Of a stretch of DNA of 22,357 nucleotides, positions 1 to 8,695 are shown one piece after another (position 1 is the stretch's first letter; the number at the start of each line of letters is the position of its first letter). The DNA is taken from positions 1-22,357 of the forward strand of contig JANLYD010000370.1 in the NCBI GenBank assembly GCA_031365465.1, given 5' to 3'. The notes beneath the pieces were generated by a model, which saw only the letters and a program-made list of their open reading frames with translations, was not told the DNA's origin and made no database searches. The translations under genes were made by a program, and so were the position numbers. The stretch comes from JABFRJ01 sp031365465 (GTDB taxonomy: Bacteria; Pseudomonadota; Alphaproteobacteria; Rhizobiales; Hyphomicrobiaceae).

Positions 1-93
1 AGTACGGCGATCAATGGTGTGCGTCCGCACGGCGCACTTGCAGCAGGCGGGGTCGATTCACTCTACGGCGCCGAGCCCGCGCTCTGGTTGTAG
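1..93 (+). CDS. C-terminal tail of an unidentified protein (5' end outside window)
   Basis: Frame 1 is open from the first base to a TAG at 91-93 and gives about 30 residues ending in the peptide YGAEPALWL. About two thirds of the third codon positions are G or C, which fits coding sequence in this genome. No domain can be recognised from so short a piece. It would converge with the acyl-CoA synthetase gene on the other strand. An open frame of 30 codons can arise by chance in GC-rich DNA, so this is tentative. Confidence 0.4.
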   Translation, partial: STAINGVRPHGALAAGGVDSLYGAEPALWL

Positions 94-430
94 GCTGGAT
101 TATTCCTGGTCTCGTGCGTCTTTCTCTTTCTGTCCCCCGCCGCTCGCCTGAGCACGATGCCTAAGGCAGCCTGAGCCGCGACTCGAGACCTGCCGCGAGC
201 CGACACCATGTAGCACCGCCAGCAACTCACTAAGTGTCATCCCGTGCGCGGTGCAGCATACTTGTGCTGCTCCGCAGACACGGGACCGTAAAACCCAAAA
301 TAAAAGCGGTAGTCTTGAGATTTGGGCGGTCCCGTGTCTGCAGCGCAAAAATTTGCTGAAGTGCAAATTTCTGCACCGCGCACGGGATGACAGCGAGAGT
401 TCGCTGGCTGGCCGGCTTACGCGTCTGAAA
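94..430. other. Convergent intergenic region with palindromic element
   Basis: This gap of about 340 bases separates the putative + strand gene tail from the end of the minus-strand synthetase. No plausible gene lies in it. A minus-strand open frame over 100-366 runs through the inverted repeats and looks non-coding. Its main content is the nested inverted repeat at 235-392. I found no hairpin followed by a T-tract for either flanking gene. Confidence 0.6.
235..392. repeat. Nested inverted repeat, two inverted copies of a palindromic unit
   Basis: A 22-bp arm at 235-256 is perfectly inverted at 371-392. Inside it a 15-bp arm at 274-288 is perfectly inverted at 327-341, and CCCAAA (294-299) matches TTTGGG (321-326). 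The left half is itself a hairpin: CCCGTG, GCGG and GCAGCA at 241-258 pair with TGCTGC, CCGC and CACGGG at 265-284 around a 6-base loop. The right half is a diverged inverted copy. Weaker similarity continues outward to about 217 and 412. The core resembles intergenic palindromic repeats I recall from Bradyrhizobium relatives. No transposase is present, so it would be a non-autonomous or REP-like element. Confidence 0.75.
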
Positions 431-2002
431 CTACGTCTTCAACGCTTCCAAATCGGCCGACAACCGTTTGCGCTGCAATTTGCCGTTGGCGGTGCGCGGC
501 AGCGCGGCGAGCAGAATGATTTCGCGCGGGACTTTGTAGGCGGCGAGCTTTTCCCGCGCGACGGCGAGCACGGCATCCCGATCGATCGTCGCTCCCGGCA
601 TCGGCACGATGAATGCCCCGATCACCGACACGTCGGGCCGCACCTGGATCTCCGCGCACGCGACTTCGGCGACACCAGCGCACGTGCTCAACACCGCTTC
701 GATTTCCTGCGGCGCGACGCGATACCCGAGTGCCTTCATGATGTCGTTGGCACGCCCACGATGGGCGATATAGCCGTCCGCATCCATGACGCCGAGATCG
801 CCACCGATGAACCATTCGCCACGGCGCACCTCTGCATCTTCCTCCGGCCGTTGCCAGTAGCCCAGCATCAGTCCGGGGTCCGAGCGGTGCACACCGATGA
901 GGCCTTCCACCCCAACATCCAATGGTGTTTCCCCACCGTCCACCGGCAATATCGCGATTGCCCGCCCCGGCTGCGCCCGTCCGATGCACCCGGGCCTGCG
1001 GGCGACCGTCGGCGACGACGAGATATAGGTCGACATCTCGCTCATGCCGAACGCTTCGTGCAGACGGGTCCCGGTGGCCTCGATCCAAGCATCGAACAAA
1101 TCCGGCGGCGGCGGTTCACCCGCGATCAATCCGTGCCGCAGCGAGGCGAGATCGGAGCGGGTCGGCGGCGCGTATTTCAAAATCTGACGGTAGAGGCTCG
1201 GCACCGCCGCAAAGATTGTCGCGCCGCTGGTGGCGATCAGCCGCGGCCACACTGCGGGCGATTTCTCTCCGGTAAATACGATCGCCGTCGCGCCGACCGC
1301 CCATGGATCTGTCAGGCCGACGCCGAGCGTGTACGTCCAGTTGAACGCACCTGCGTGCAGCATGCGATCGGCAGCCGAAATGCCATACCAACCGTCGTAC
1401 ATCGGGCGGCGTCCCCAGGCGGCGCGTTGCGCATGCAGAACGCCCTTCGGCAGCGATGTGGTGCCCGAGGTGTAGATCATGTAGGCGGGATCATCAGCCA
1501 GTGTCGGCGCATAACCGGCGGCGGCATCGGCGCCGCCAGCCACCATGGCATCGACATCACCAGCAAACAGCGTTATCGGCGACGACGCAGCGCCAGAGCG
1601 CCCGAGCCCGTCAGGCAACGCCACGCCACGCGCGCCGCTGTTCAGTGCCACGAAGTCCGCTTCGCTCGCGGTCAACTGGCTCGATGCGGGTATCGGCACC
1701 AGCCCGGCCGCGATGGCGCCGAAGAACAGCAGTGCATACGTGCTCGTGTTATCCAGACGGATCAGCAGGCGATCGCCACGTACGAATCCCAGCGCAACCA
1801 ACCCACCCGCGATGCGCCGCACGGCGCAATCGAGATCGCGATATGTCCAGGTTTCCGCCGGCGTCCCGGTGCTGACGTCGTCCAGTACGACCAAGGCGAC
1901 CTTGTCCGGCTTAGCCTTCGCTGCAACCCCGATCGCATACTCGGCCATGTTGAACTGACACGGCGGCAACGGTCCGGAAAAGCCTGTCGTGGGTGACTTC
2001 AT
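431..2002 (-). CDS. Acyl-CoA synthetase (AMP-forming, ANL superfamily)
   Basis: This 523-residue protein should activate a carboxylic acid with ATP to an acyl-adenylate and then a CoA thioester, in the cytoplasm. The ANL core motifs are in order: the phosphate loop YTSGTTSLPKG at 177-187, HEAFGMSE at 315-322, the ribose-binding aspartate in GGDLG at 400-404, the hinge region HRGRANDIMKALGYR at 414-428, and the catalytic lysine in NGK at 506-508. In the phosphate loop the usual TTGxPKG is TTSLPKG. Length is normal for the family and the layout resembles benzoate-CoA ligase-like enzymes, but the substrate cannot be read. The ATG is preceded by a GAGAG-like ribosome site. It lies 24 bases downstream of the solute-binding protein gene on the same strand, so the two are probably cotranscribed. 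Confidence 0.9.
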   Translation of the reverse strand: MKSPTTGFSGPLPPCQFNMAEYAIGVAAKAKPDKVALVVLDDVSTGTPAETWTYRDLDCAVRRIAGGLVALGFVRGDRLLIRLDNTSTYALLFFGAIAAGLVPIPASSQLTASEADFVALNSGARGVALPDGLGRSGAASSPITLFAGDVDAMVAGGADAAAGYAPTLADDPAYMIYTSGTTSLPKGVLHAQRAAWGRRPMYDGWYGISAADRMLHAGAFNWTYTLGVGLTDPWAVGATAIVFTGEKSPAVWPRLIATSGATIFAAVPSLYRQILKYAPPTRSDLASLRHGLIAGEPPPPDLFDAWIEATGTRLHEAFGMSEMSTYISSSPTVARRPGCIGRAQPGRAIAILPVDGGETPLDVGVEGLIGVHRSDPGLMLGYWQRPEEDAEVRRGEWFIGGDLGVMDADGYIAHRGRANDIMKALGYRVAPQEIEAVLSTCAGVAEVACAEIQVRPDVSVIGAFIVPMPGATIDRDAVLAVAREKLAAYKVPREIILLAALPRTANGKLQRKRLSADLEALKT

Positions 2003-2026
2003 TGCGGAACTCTCGCTGTGCCTTGA

Positions 2027-3868
2027 TCACTTCTCGACTTTTGCCGACCACCACGTCTCCAAATCAAATCCAGAGTTGGGGGTGACTGCCGGCGACTTGA
2101 GGTGCGCCCAGTGCGCCACCCAGATCTTCGGCGGATAAAACAGCGGGATCACGTAATCGCCGGAGCGCAGCACACGATCATAGGCACGCACGGCGCTGCG
2201 AAATTGTCCGGCGTCGCTGGCGGCAACGATGGCCGTGATCATGGCATCGACCGCCGCGCTTTTCACCCCCGCATAGTTGCGCGCCCCGGCGACATCGGCC
2301 GCAGCGCTCCCCCAGCGGTTCCACTGTTCGTTACCCGGCGACAGCGATGCCGACCAGAACGTCTGCACCATGTCGAACTCGTTGCTCTTCAACCGGGTCT
2401 CGTATTGCGCATCATCGACCTCGCGGATCGTCATCTTGATGCCGATGAGATCGAGCGCGCGCGAATATGACAACAGCAGCCGGGCCTGACGCTGCGACGT
2501 GATCAGAACTTCGAACGTGAATGGCGCGTCCGACTTGGCGTCGACCAGGCGCTGGCCGCGCAACTGATAGCCCGCCTCTCGTAACAGTGTCAGCGCCGCC
2601 GTCTGGTTCGCACGATTGTTGCCTGTGCCGGGGCTGCGCGGCAGCACATAGGTCCCGTCCGCAATGGCCGGCTTCACGGCGTCCGGGAAGGGTTGCAGCA
2701 GCCGTCGCTCTTCCTCGTCCATCGGAACGCCGGCAGATGACAACGCGCTGCGCTCGAAAAAACTTTGCGTGCGCTTGTAGAGGTTGCCGTAGAGGCCGGG
2801 GTTGATCCATTCCGCATCGAACACGAGAATGAGCGCTTCCCGCACGCGGCGATCGGCAAACAACGGCCGTCGCGTATTGAACACCAGCGCACTCATGCCG
2901 GCGGGCAGGCGCGTTGTGAATTCGCGCTTCACGATGCGCCCGTCGGCGACAGCGGGAAAATCGTAGCCGCGCGCCCACCGCGCCGAATCGTCCTCGGGCA
3001 TCGCGTCGATCTCGCCCGCCTTGAAGGCCTCGAATAATCCCGTGTTGGCGCGAAAATACTCGACGCGGATCTCGTCGAAGTTGAAGCGTCCCCGCATGAC
3101 TGGCAGATCCTTCGCCCACCAGTTCCGATTGCGCGTGTAAGTCAACGAACGGCCGGCGTCGACGTTGCCCACGACGTACGGCCCCGATCCGACCGGGATC
3201 GCCAGTGACGTCTGCTCGAACGTGTCGGGATTGGTGCCGGCCCTGGGAACGATCGGCATCAGCCCGATCAGCATTGCCAATTCGCGATCGCCGCCTGCCT
3301 CGAATTCGAACCGGATCCCCCGCTCGCCCACCTTCGCGACGTTGCGGACGCGGCTGTAGGTGGTGCGCATGAAATTCCAGCCGTGCTCTTTCAGCAGCGC
3401 ATGGCTGAACAGCACATCGTCCGTCGTGATCGGCGATCCATCGGAAAAGCGCGCTTCCGAGCGCAAGACGAATGTGGCGGAGGCCCGGTCATCCGGCACG
3501 TCGATGCTTTCGGCGATCAATCCATACAGACTGAACGGCTCGTCGGAGGCCCGCGTCATCAGGCTTTCATAGACGTATTCGCGCACGCCCGAGGCGCTAT
3601 CGCCTTTGTAAATCAACGGATTGAGACTGTTGTAGGTGCCGACCACGCCGATATTGAGCCGGCCGCCCTTCGGCGCATCCGGGTTGACATAAGGAAACGC
3701 CGTGAGGCCTGCGGCATATTTGGCGTCGCCATGAATGGCGATCGACGATTTCGGCACGGCATTCGCGTCGGCGGCCGGCAACAACACCAGCATAATCGTC
3801 AGCAATCGGCCGATCGCGCGAAACAATGAACGCGAAGCGATGCACAGGTGCTTGAACGATGCAGTCAT
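2027..3868 (-). CDS. Periplasmic solute-binding protein of ABC transporter (family 5, YejA-like)
   Basis: This 613-residue protein begins with a long signal peptide: a basic n-region, a hydrophobic stretch around residues 20-32 and likely cleavage after ADANA near residue 37. The mature start, with HGDAKYAAG and FPYVNPDAPKGG, is characteristic of YejA-type peptide-binding proteins within extracellular solute-binding family 5. A typical NWWAKDLPVMRGRFNFDEI segment follows near residue 265. Such proteins deliver oligopeptides or peptide-like compounds to a Yej/Opp-type permease. Here no permease or ATPase gene is adjacent, and the next gene is an acyl-CoA synthetase. The ligand is unknown. The ATG at 3868 lacks a strong ribosome site. 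Confidence 0.88.
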   Translation of the reverse strand: MTASFKHLCIASRSLFRAIGRLLTIMLVLLPAADANAVPKSSIAIHGDAKYAAGLTAFPYVNPDAPKGGRLNIGVVGTYNSLNPLIYKGDSASGVREYVYESLMTRASDEPFSLYGLIAESIDVPDDRASATFVLRSEARFSDGSPITTDDVLFSHALLKEHGWNFMRTTYSRVRNVAKVGERGIRFEFEAGGDRELAMLIGLMPIVPRAGTNPDTFEQTSLAIPVGSGPYVVGNVDAGRSLTYTRNRNWWAKDLPVMRGRFNFDEIRVEYFRANTGLFEAFKAGEIDAMPEDDSARWARGYDFPAVADGRIVKREFTTRLPAGMSALVFNTRRPLFADRRVREALILVFDAEWINPGLYGNLYKRTQSFFERSALSSAGVPMDEEERRLLQPFPDAVKPAIADGTYVLPRSPGTGNNRANQTAALTLLREAGYQLRGQRLVDAKSDAPFTFEVLITSQRQARLLLSYSRALDLIGIKMTIREVDDAQYETRLKSNEFDMVQTFWSASLSPGNEQWNRWGSAAADVAGARNYAGVKSAAVDAMITAIVAASDAGQFRSAVRAYDRVLRSGDYVIPLFYPPKIWVAHWAHLKSPAVTPNSGFDLETWWSAKVEK

Positions 3869-4320
3869 CGGTACGGGCCATCAGCGTCTGTTGGCCCCAT
3901 CGGCCAAAGCGTTGCTCTTGTGCGCGCGTGGTGCGGCGCATTCAAGGGTGACGGCCGCGCAGACGAGCTTTCTTCCCGTGGCATGCCGGACACGGCCATA
4001 AAAATATCCTGCACAACTCAAGTCTCGTTAACCTTGGCCACGCGATTGCCGCAATCCGCCACTTACTGCACGCCATCACGACGAGCAACTCACTGGACGT
4101 CGATCTACGTCGCGGCGGGCTGTGAAACGGCATCTTCGAACCTTGCGTACTGGCCGACCTCATTTTCGGGGCCCGCCGCACGCGAGATCAAGGCAGCAAC
4201 TGGCATCCGGATCGACCTCAAGGGGGATTGATGCGCGATGCGGCTGCCCTCGACGATGCCGCACAGTGACGAGAGGGGTATGGCCACCGGGGTGGCCGGC
4301 AAACGAGAGGTCATGACGAC
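3869..4320. other. Divergent intergenic region upstream of yejA-like and ialB-like genes
   Basis: This stretch of about 450 bases lies between two divergent start codons and must hold promoters for both. Short open frames cross it but none has coding character or a homolog I recognise. An AT-richer patch near 3998-4032 is the likeliest promoter area, but no convincing -35/-10 pair was found. A short inverted repeat lies at 4282-4297. Confidence 0.5.
4282..4297. promoter_or_regulatory. Short inverted repeat just upstream of the IalB-family gene
   Basis: GGCCACC and GGTGGCC are perfect 7-bp arms around two bases, ending 23 bases before the ATG at 4321. It could be an operator or a 5' UTR hairpin just ahead of the GAGAGG ribosome site at 4305-4310. 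GC-rich palindromes of this size also occur by chance. Confidence 0.3.
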
Positions 4321-5172
4321 ATGAATAAATCGAATTCGGTGGCACGCGCACTGCGCGCCGGACTGGTTGCTCCAGTTGCACTTCTAGTGGCTTACAGCGG
4401 CGCGGCGATGGCGCAGACACCGGCGCCGAAGGCCGGCGCAGCACCCGCCGCAGCTGCACCCGCCGCAGCAGCCGCAGCCCCCTCACAATCGGCTTGGGTC
4501 AAGCTGTGCGAGAAGGGCACCGTCATGGCCAAGGACAAGGACGGCAAAGAGGTCAAGGAAGACCACACGATCTGCCTCACCCACCACGAGCGCATCGATG
4601 CCTCGTCCGGTATCGTGCTGGTTTCGGCCGCGATCCGTCAGGTCGATGAAGGCAAGAACCCGTTGTTGATGGTGATGGTGCCGCTCGGCATGGCCATCGC
4701 ACCCGGCATGCAGGTCGGGGTCTATCCCAAGGATATGTGGGACAAGATTCAGAAGGGCGAAAAGGTCGACGACACCAAGCTCGTGCCGCTCAAAATGACC
4801 TACATCCTGTGCCATTCGGCTGGCTGCACCGGCGAACTTGAAGCCACGCCCCAGATGATCGGTGATCTCAAGACCAACGGCGGCATCATCGTCTATGCGA
4901 TCAGCGGCAACGGCCAGCCGGTCGCATTCCCGATTCCCCTTACCGGATTTGAAGCCGCACTCGGTGGTGCGCCGGCAGATAACCAGGAATATTCCAAGCA
5001 ACGCCGCGCACTGATGCAGCAAATCGCTGAAAATCAGCAGAAGCTGATAGAGGAATACCGCAAGCAGAACGACGAACTCCAGAAAACCCAGGGACAACTC
5101 GGCAAGAGCGGCGCGGCGCCTGCTGCACCCGCCGCAAAGGCCGCCCCTGCCGCACCGCCAGCCAAGAAATAG
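4321..5172 (+). CDS. Invasion-associated locus B (IalB) family secreted protein
   Basis: This 283-residue protein has a signal peptide with likely cleavage after AMA (residue 31). An Ala/Pro-rich linker follows to about residue 56, then an IalB-type domain to about 215. The family hallmark of four cysteines is present at C63, C85, C164 and C169, the last pair in YILCHSAGC, likely forming disulfides in the periplasm. The C-terminus departs from the small IalB core: residues 222-262 are rich in Q, E and K and look like a coiled coil, followed by an Ala/Pro/Lys tail. Bartonella IalB is linked to erythrocyte invasion, but the family is widespread in free-living alphaproteobacteria with no defined activity. 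GAGAGG at 4305-4310 supports this start. A strong terminator follows, so it is probably monocistronic. Confidence 0.85.
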   Translation: MNKSNSVARALRAGLVAPVALLVAYSGAAMAQTPAPKAGAAPAAAAPAAAAAAPSQSAWVKLCEKGTVMAKDKDGKEVKEDHTICLTHHERIDASSGIVLVSAAIRQVDEGKNPLLMVMVPLGMAIAPGMQVGVYPKDMWDKIQKGEKVDDTKLVPLKMTYILCHSAGCTGELEATPQMIGDLKTNGGIIVYAISGNGQPVAFPIPLTGFEAALGGAPADNQEYSKQRRALMQQIAENQQKLIEEYRKQNDELQKTQGQLGKSGAAPAAPAAKAAPAAPPAKK

Positions 5173-5202
5173 CATCGAACACCTGGCAACGAATCGAGAA
5201 AG

Positions 5203-5228
5203 GCCGGGCCGCAAGGCTCGGCTTTTTT
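5203..5228 (+). terminator. Rho-independent terminator of the IalB-family gene
   Basis: GCCGGGCC (5203-5210) pairs with GGCTCGGC (5215-5222), with one G-U wobble, around a GCAA tetraloop, and six T residues follow at 5223-5228. It lies 30 bases after the stop codon at 5172. Confidence 0.88.
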
Positions 5229-5363
5229 CGTTTGCGACCGATTTTCTAGAGAATTGCAGCGGCAAGACTGCCGATGATCGGCAATGTTTAACGTTTATTA
5301 GCCATGCGGGCATAGCCTCGCACTCGGCGGCAAAAGCGGCGGCATCGCCGTCACCCGATAACC

Positions 5364-5393
5364 TTGATGTGACCTTCGTGCCGCCACTAAAAT
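5364..5393 (+). promoter_or_regulatory. Candidate sigma-70 promoter for the DUF1552/DUF1592 operon
   Basis: TTGATG at 5364-5369 and TAAAAT at 5388-5393 are separated by 18 bases and match the -35 and -10 consensus at 4/6 and 5/6. Transcription would begin near 5400, leaving a leader of about 85 bases before the ATG at 5484. The preceding gene is insulated by a terminator, which requires a promoter in this gap. Confidence 0.45.
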
Positions 5394-5483
5394 CGGGAAG
5401 ATCAGACCGATGACAGTGCTCTCCTTCTGGTCGCCGTGATCTGCCGTCGGATGGCCGTGATGTTTTAGGTGTTGGATTCGCAG

Positions 5484-6914
5484 ATGTCCCGTCCCAGTTC
5501 GCCCATGACGCGCCGTGAATTGATCAAATCCTTCGGCGTGTCGGCGCTGTTGCTGCACCCCGTGTTGCGCAGCATGGCCTACGCTGCTGAAACGCCGTTC
5601 GAGAAGGCGCCTCGTTACGTCCTGTTCTTCAAGGGCGGTGCCTTTTACCCGAGCAAAACCAATCCGACATCGCTGGACAACCTCGCCGGCACGCCCATCG
5701 CGCCTTTGCAGCCGCACGCCAAAGACCTCATCCTGTTCAAGAACATGAACATCCATGGCGGCAGTCCGAAGAGCGAAGGTTACAAAGAAGAGCACGCCGC
5801 CGGCGTCATCGGCTGCACTACCGGCAACAGCTACAAGTACACGCAGAACGATTCCTATTTCGCCTATACCGACAACGAATCGATCGATGTGCGCATCGCC
5901 AACCACTACAAGGCCCGGCCGGATCTGGCCGACGTGCCCCTCGCCAGCCTTCATATTGGAGGCGGCGCCCATTCCGATGCCGATCAGGTCGGCGTCGGCA
6001 ATCGCTTCGTATCGTTCCGCAATCGCGTAAAAGGTGACACCCGCTACGGCAACGCCATCGAACCGATCCAGGACGCCGGACAGGTTTTCGATCTGTTGAT
6101 GCGCACAGCCGTCAACGCGTGCTCGGCCCAATCCAATCAGCCGGGCAAGGAAGCAGCCAACCTTTCAGCAATAGCGGCACGACGCGACAGCGTGCTGAAA
6201 TTCATCGTGGCCGACATCAAGGACGCGAAACTTCGCTTCGGCGTCGATACCGAGCATGCTCACAAGCTCGACGGCATGTTGGAGAACTGGAACCAGACCG
6301 AAAAGGCGGCGCGACAGCCCGCCCAAACCGCGACGCAAATTGCGAACGCCAAACCCTGCACGCCACTCGCCCGCCCCACCGGCAATGGGGCCAACAAATT
6401 CAATCTCGATCAGTTGTCGCCTGTGCACGACCAGATGATCAACTTGATCAAGTTCGCGTTCGAGGCCGACCTGACGCGTGTCGCAGCCTTTACGTTGTCG
6501 GGCGGTTCGAGCGGGCAGACGTGGCCGAGCCGTGGCGTCCACAGTGCGCACCATCAGCTCGAGCACAGCGGCAACGTCGAGCAACTCGTCAAGCTCGATA
6601 CCTACTACAGTGAAAAGTTCGCCGCCTTGCTGGCAGCCATGAAGTCGATCGACGACGGCAAAGGCCGTAACGGATTGTACAACAGCTCTGTGTTTCTCGG
6701 CATGGAGTGCTGGTCCAACAGCTCCAGCGGGCACTACTTGACCAACATTCCCTTCATGCTGGCTGGGCAAGCCGGTGGCCGCTTCCAGACCGGCCGCATC
6801 GTCAACGCCAACGGGCGCAACAACAACGACATCCACGTGTCGTGCCTCAACGCCGCCGGTATCGACACCAAGTCATTCGGCTTGCCCAACCTTTGCCAGG
6901 GACCCATCGTTTGA
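5484..6914 (+). CDS. DUF1552 domain-containing exported protein (Tat signal)
   Basis: This 476-residue protein opens with a twin-arginine motif, TRRELIK, then a hydrophobic segment and AYA near the cleavage site, so it is probably exported folded through Tat. The rest matches the DUF1552 layout: FFKGGAFYP early, the HGGSPKSEGYKEEHAAG region, a central block with LSPVHDQMINLIKFAFEADLTR, and a late segment on GGRFQTGR. DUF1552 proteins are known mainly from planctomycetes, myxobacteria and some proteobacteria. They usually sit beside a DUF1592-type protein, as here, and have no established activity. I use ATG 5484; GTG 5469 adds five residues and ATG 5505 would start just before the Tat motif. 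It is probably cotranscribed with the gene starting near 6956. Confidence 0.85.
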   Translation: MSRPSSPMTRRELIKSFGVSALLLHPVLRSMAYAAETPFEKAPRYVLFFKGGAFYPSKTNPTSLDNLAGTPIAPLQPHAKDLILFKNMNIHGGSPKSEGYKEEHAAGVIGCTTGNSYKYTQNDSYFAYTDNESIDVRIANHYKARPDLADVPLASLHIGGGAHSDADQVGVGNRFVSFRNRVKGDTRYGNAIEPIQDAGQVFDLLMRTAVNACSAQSNQPGKEAANLSAIAARRDSVLKFIVADIKDAKLRFGVDTEHAHKLDGMLENWNQTEKAARQPAQTATQIANAKPCTPLARPTGNGANKFNLDQLSPVHDQMINLIKFAFEADLTRVAAFTLSGGSSGQTWPSRGVHSAHHQLEHSGNVEQLVKLDTYYSEKFAALLAAMKSIDDGKGRNGLYNSSVFLGMECWSNSSSGHYLTNIPFMLAGQAGGRFQTGRIVNANGRNNNDIHVSCLNAAGIDTKSFGLPNLCQGPIV

Positions 6915-6955
6915 TCGTCGGCCGGCCAGCCCTGTCGTGCACACGCCGTCTCGAG

Positions 6956-8614
6956 ATGGCGCGGCGTCTCCGCGCCTTGGCCTGCACGAGTGCTGCTCTG
7001 CTGGCGATCGCATGCTCGACGACAGCGATGGGCGCGGAAGGCACGGCCACGCCGCAGCTCAAACGAGTTCCCCCGCCCCGCCTGTATGTCGACGTACTCG
7101 CCGAGCGCTATTTTCCCAACACTGCGCAGAAAGCTCCGGAGCCGCGCATCTTCCGCCTCACCCGCGATCAGTTGGATGCGACGGTGCGCTCATTGCTGCC
7201 GTCGTATTTCGCGACGTCTGTAAAATCCGTAATGGCGCGCGACCCGTTGCAGACCAATTACGAGTATGCCGAACTGCTGTCGGTCAACGCCGCGAACTTC
7301 GGCGGATTGACCAACTGGATCGGCGACATTGCGAACCGCGTGCGCACCAAACCCTCGGGCGTGATCACCTGCGCGAAATCGGACAGCGCCTGCATCGACA
7401 CTCAGGCACGCGCCTTCATCGTGCGCGCCTTTCGCGGCGATGTGACGGCCGAAAAACTCGCCCAGACGGCTGCGTTCTACCAGTCACGTATCAAGGAAAC
7501 GACTTTCGAGCAGGCGACCGGCGACCTCGTCGAAGTCGTGCTGAACTCGCCCGCGTTTCTGTTCCGCAAGGAAATCGACAGCGAACCGGAGCGCAGCCTC
7601 GCTGAAGCCCGTCGCCTCCAAACCCTGACCTACACGCTTGCTGACGCGCCGCCGGAAGCCTTCGCGCTGCAGTCGGCCAACGCATCGCAATATTTCCGTT
7701 CGGGCCAGCAAGCAGCAATCACTCTCGACACGATCATCACCGCGCCCGCAGCCAAGGACAAGTTGAAGCGCTTCTTCAATGCTTGGCTGGAGATCAAGGA
7801 GCCGGCCGACTTCACGATCTCCACAAACTATTACGCCGATTTCAATCCGCAGCTCGCAGCAGCGATGCTGAGCGAAACCGATGCATTTCTGGCCTCAAGG
7901 CTCGCCAAGCCCGCGCCCAAATTGCGCGACATCACACAAACGACCCCTGCTGCACCCCAAGCGAACTTGTCGGCCATCTACGGCACACCAGGCGCCGACC
8001 CGATCGCCGCCATGATCGCCGCCGACGAAAGCCCGCAGCGCATGGGTATTTTCTCGTTGCCTGCGGTGTTGGCATCGCACTCTGGCCCGACAAATACGCG
8101 GCCGATCAAGCGGGGCGTGTTCTGGGCGAAGAAGCTCATGTGCATGGATATGCAGCCGCCGCCGCCCAGTCTGCACATCGAGATCTACGATCTCGAAGGC
8201 GCAACCGAGCGCGAGAAGATCCATCAGGCGACCCAGCGCAGCGCCTGCGTCGGCTGTCACAAGGTCATCAATCCGCTCGGGTTTTTTCAAGAGAATTACG
8301 ACGCCATCGGCAAGTGGCGCACGCTCGACAACGGACAGCCGGTCGACGCCAGCGTACTCATCGATTTTCTCGGCGAGGGTTCGCCGAAAAAAACCCAGAC
8401 ACCGGTCGATGCCATGAAGGTGCTGACCAACTCGACGATGTTCAAGCAGTGTTTCGTCAGGCAGCTGTTCCGCTTTTACATGGGCCGCAACGAAGAACCG
8501 GCGGACGATACCGTTCTGCGACAGATGTTTCTGAAGTTCTCGGCCACCGATCAGGACATTCTCAACACCGTCTACGTGCTCACGTCGTCCGACCGCCTGG
8601 TCAAGCCGAAGTAA
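6956..8614 (+). CDS. DUF1592/DUF1588-type exported protein with a single CxxCH
   Basis: This 552-residue protein resembles the planctomycete-type multi-domain proteins. A DUF1587-like RLTRDQLDATVRSLL lies near 67-81, a DUF1592-like FLFRKE near 201-206, and a DUF1588-like RGVFWAKKLMCMDMQPPPP near 386-404. C431-C434-H435 then sits in CVGCHKVINPLGF, followed by a DUF1585-like C-terminus with VRQLFRFYMGR (501-511). The CxxCH could bind c-type heme. A signal peptide is present; LLAIAC might be a lipobox, but a weak one. ATG 6956 gives the cleanest signal peptide. An alternative TTG at 6911 overlaps the upstream stop codon, has AGGGA eight bases before it and adds 15 residues. The function of the family is unknown. 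Confidence 0.85.
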   Translation: MARRLRALACTSAALLAIACSTTAMGAEGTATPQLKRVPPPRLYVDVLAERYFPNTAQKAPEPRIFRLTRDQLDATVRSLLPSYFATSVKSVMARDPLQTNYEYAELLSVNAANFGGLTNWIGDIANRVRTKPSGVITCAKSDSACIDTQARAFIVRAFRGDVTAEKLAQTAAFYQSRIKETTFEQATGDLVEVVLNSPAFLFRKEIDSEPERSLAEARRLQTLTYTLADAPPEAFALQSANASQYFRSGQQAAITLDTIITAPAAKDKLKRFFNAWLEIKEPADFTISTNYYADFNPQLAAAMLSETDAFLASRLAKPAPKLRDITQTTPAAPQANLSAIYGTPGADPIAAMIAADESPQRMGIFSLPAVLASHSGPTNTRPIKRGVFWAKKLMCMDMQPPPPSLHIEIYDLEGATEREKIHQATQRSACVGCHKVINPLGFFQENYDAIGKWRTLDNGQPVDASVLIDFLGEGSPKKTQTPVDAMKVLTNSTMFKQCFVRQLFRFYMGRNEEPADDTVLRQMFLKFSATDQDILNTVYVLTSSDRLVKPK

Positions 8615-8695
8615 CAACAAATTCGATTTCGATTTTTGAACTTCGCGACAAGCGCACCGCGATCCGCACCATCGCCGAGCGGACGCAACAACCAC

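Noticed and set aside
251..1996. A 581-codon open frame on the + strand opposite the acyl-CoA synthetase
   Set aside because: It is antisense to a gene with all ANL motifs, is rich in Arg, His and Pro as expected for a GC-rich shadow frame, and has no recognisable domain.
4483..5313. A 276-codon minus-strand open frame opposite the IalB-family gene
   Set aside because: It is antisense to a gene with a signal peptide, four conserved cysteines and its own terminator, and has no domain of its own.
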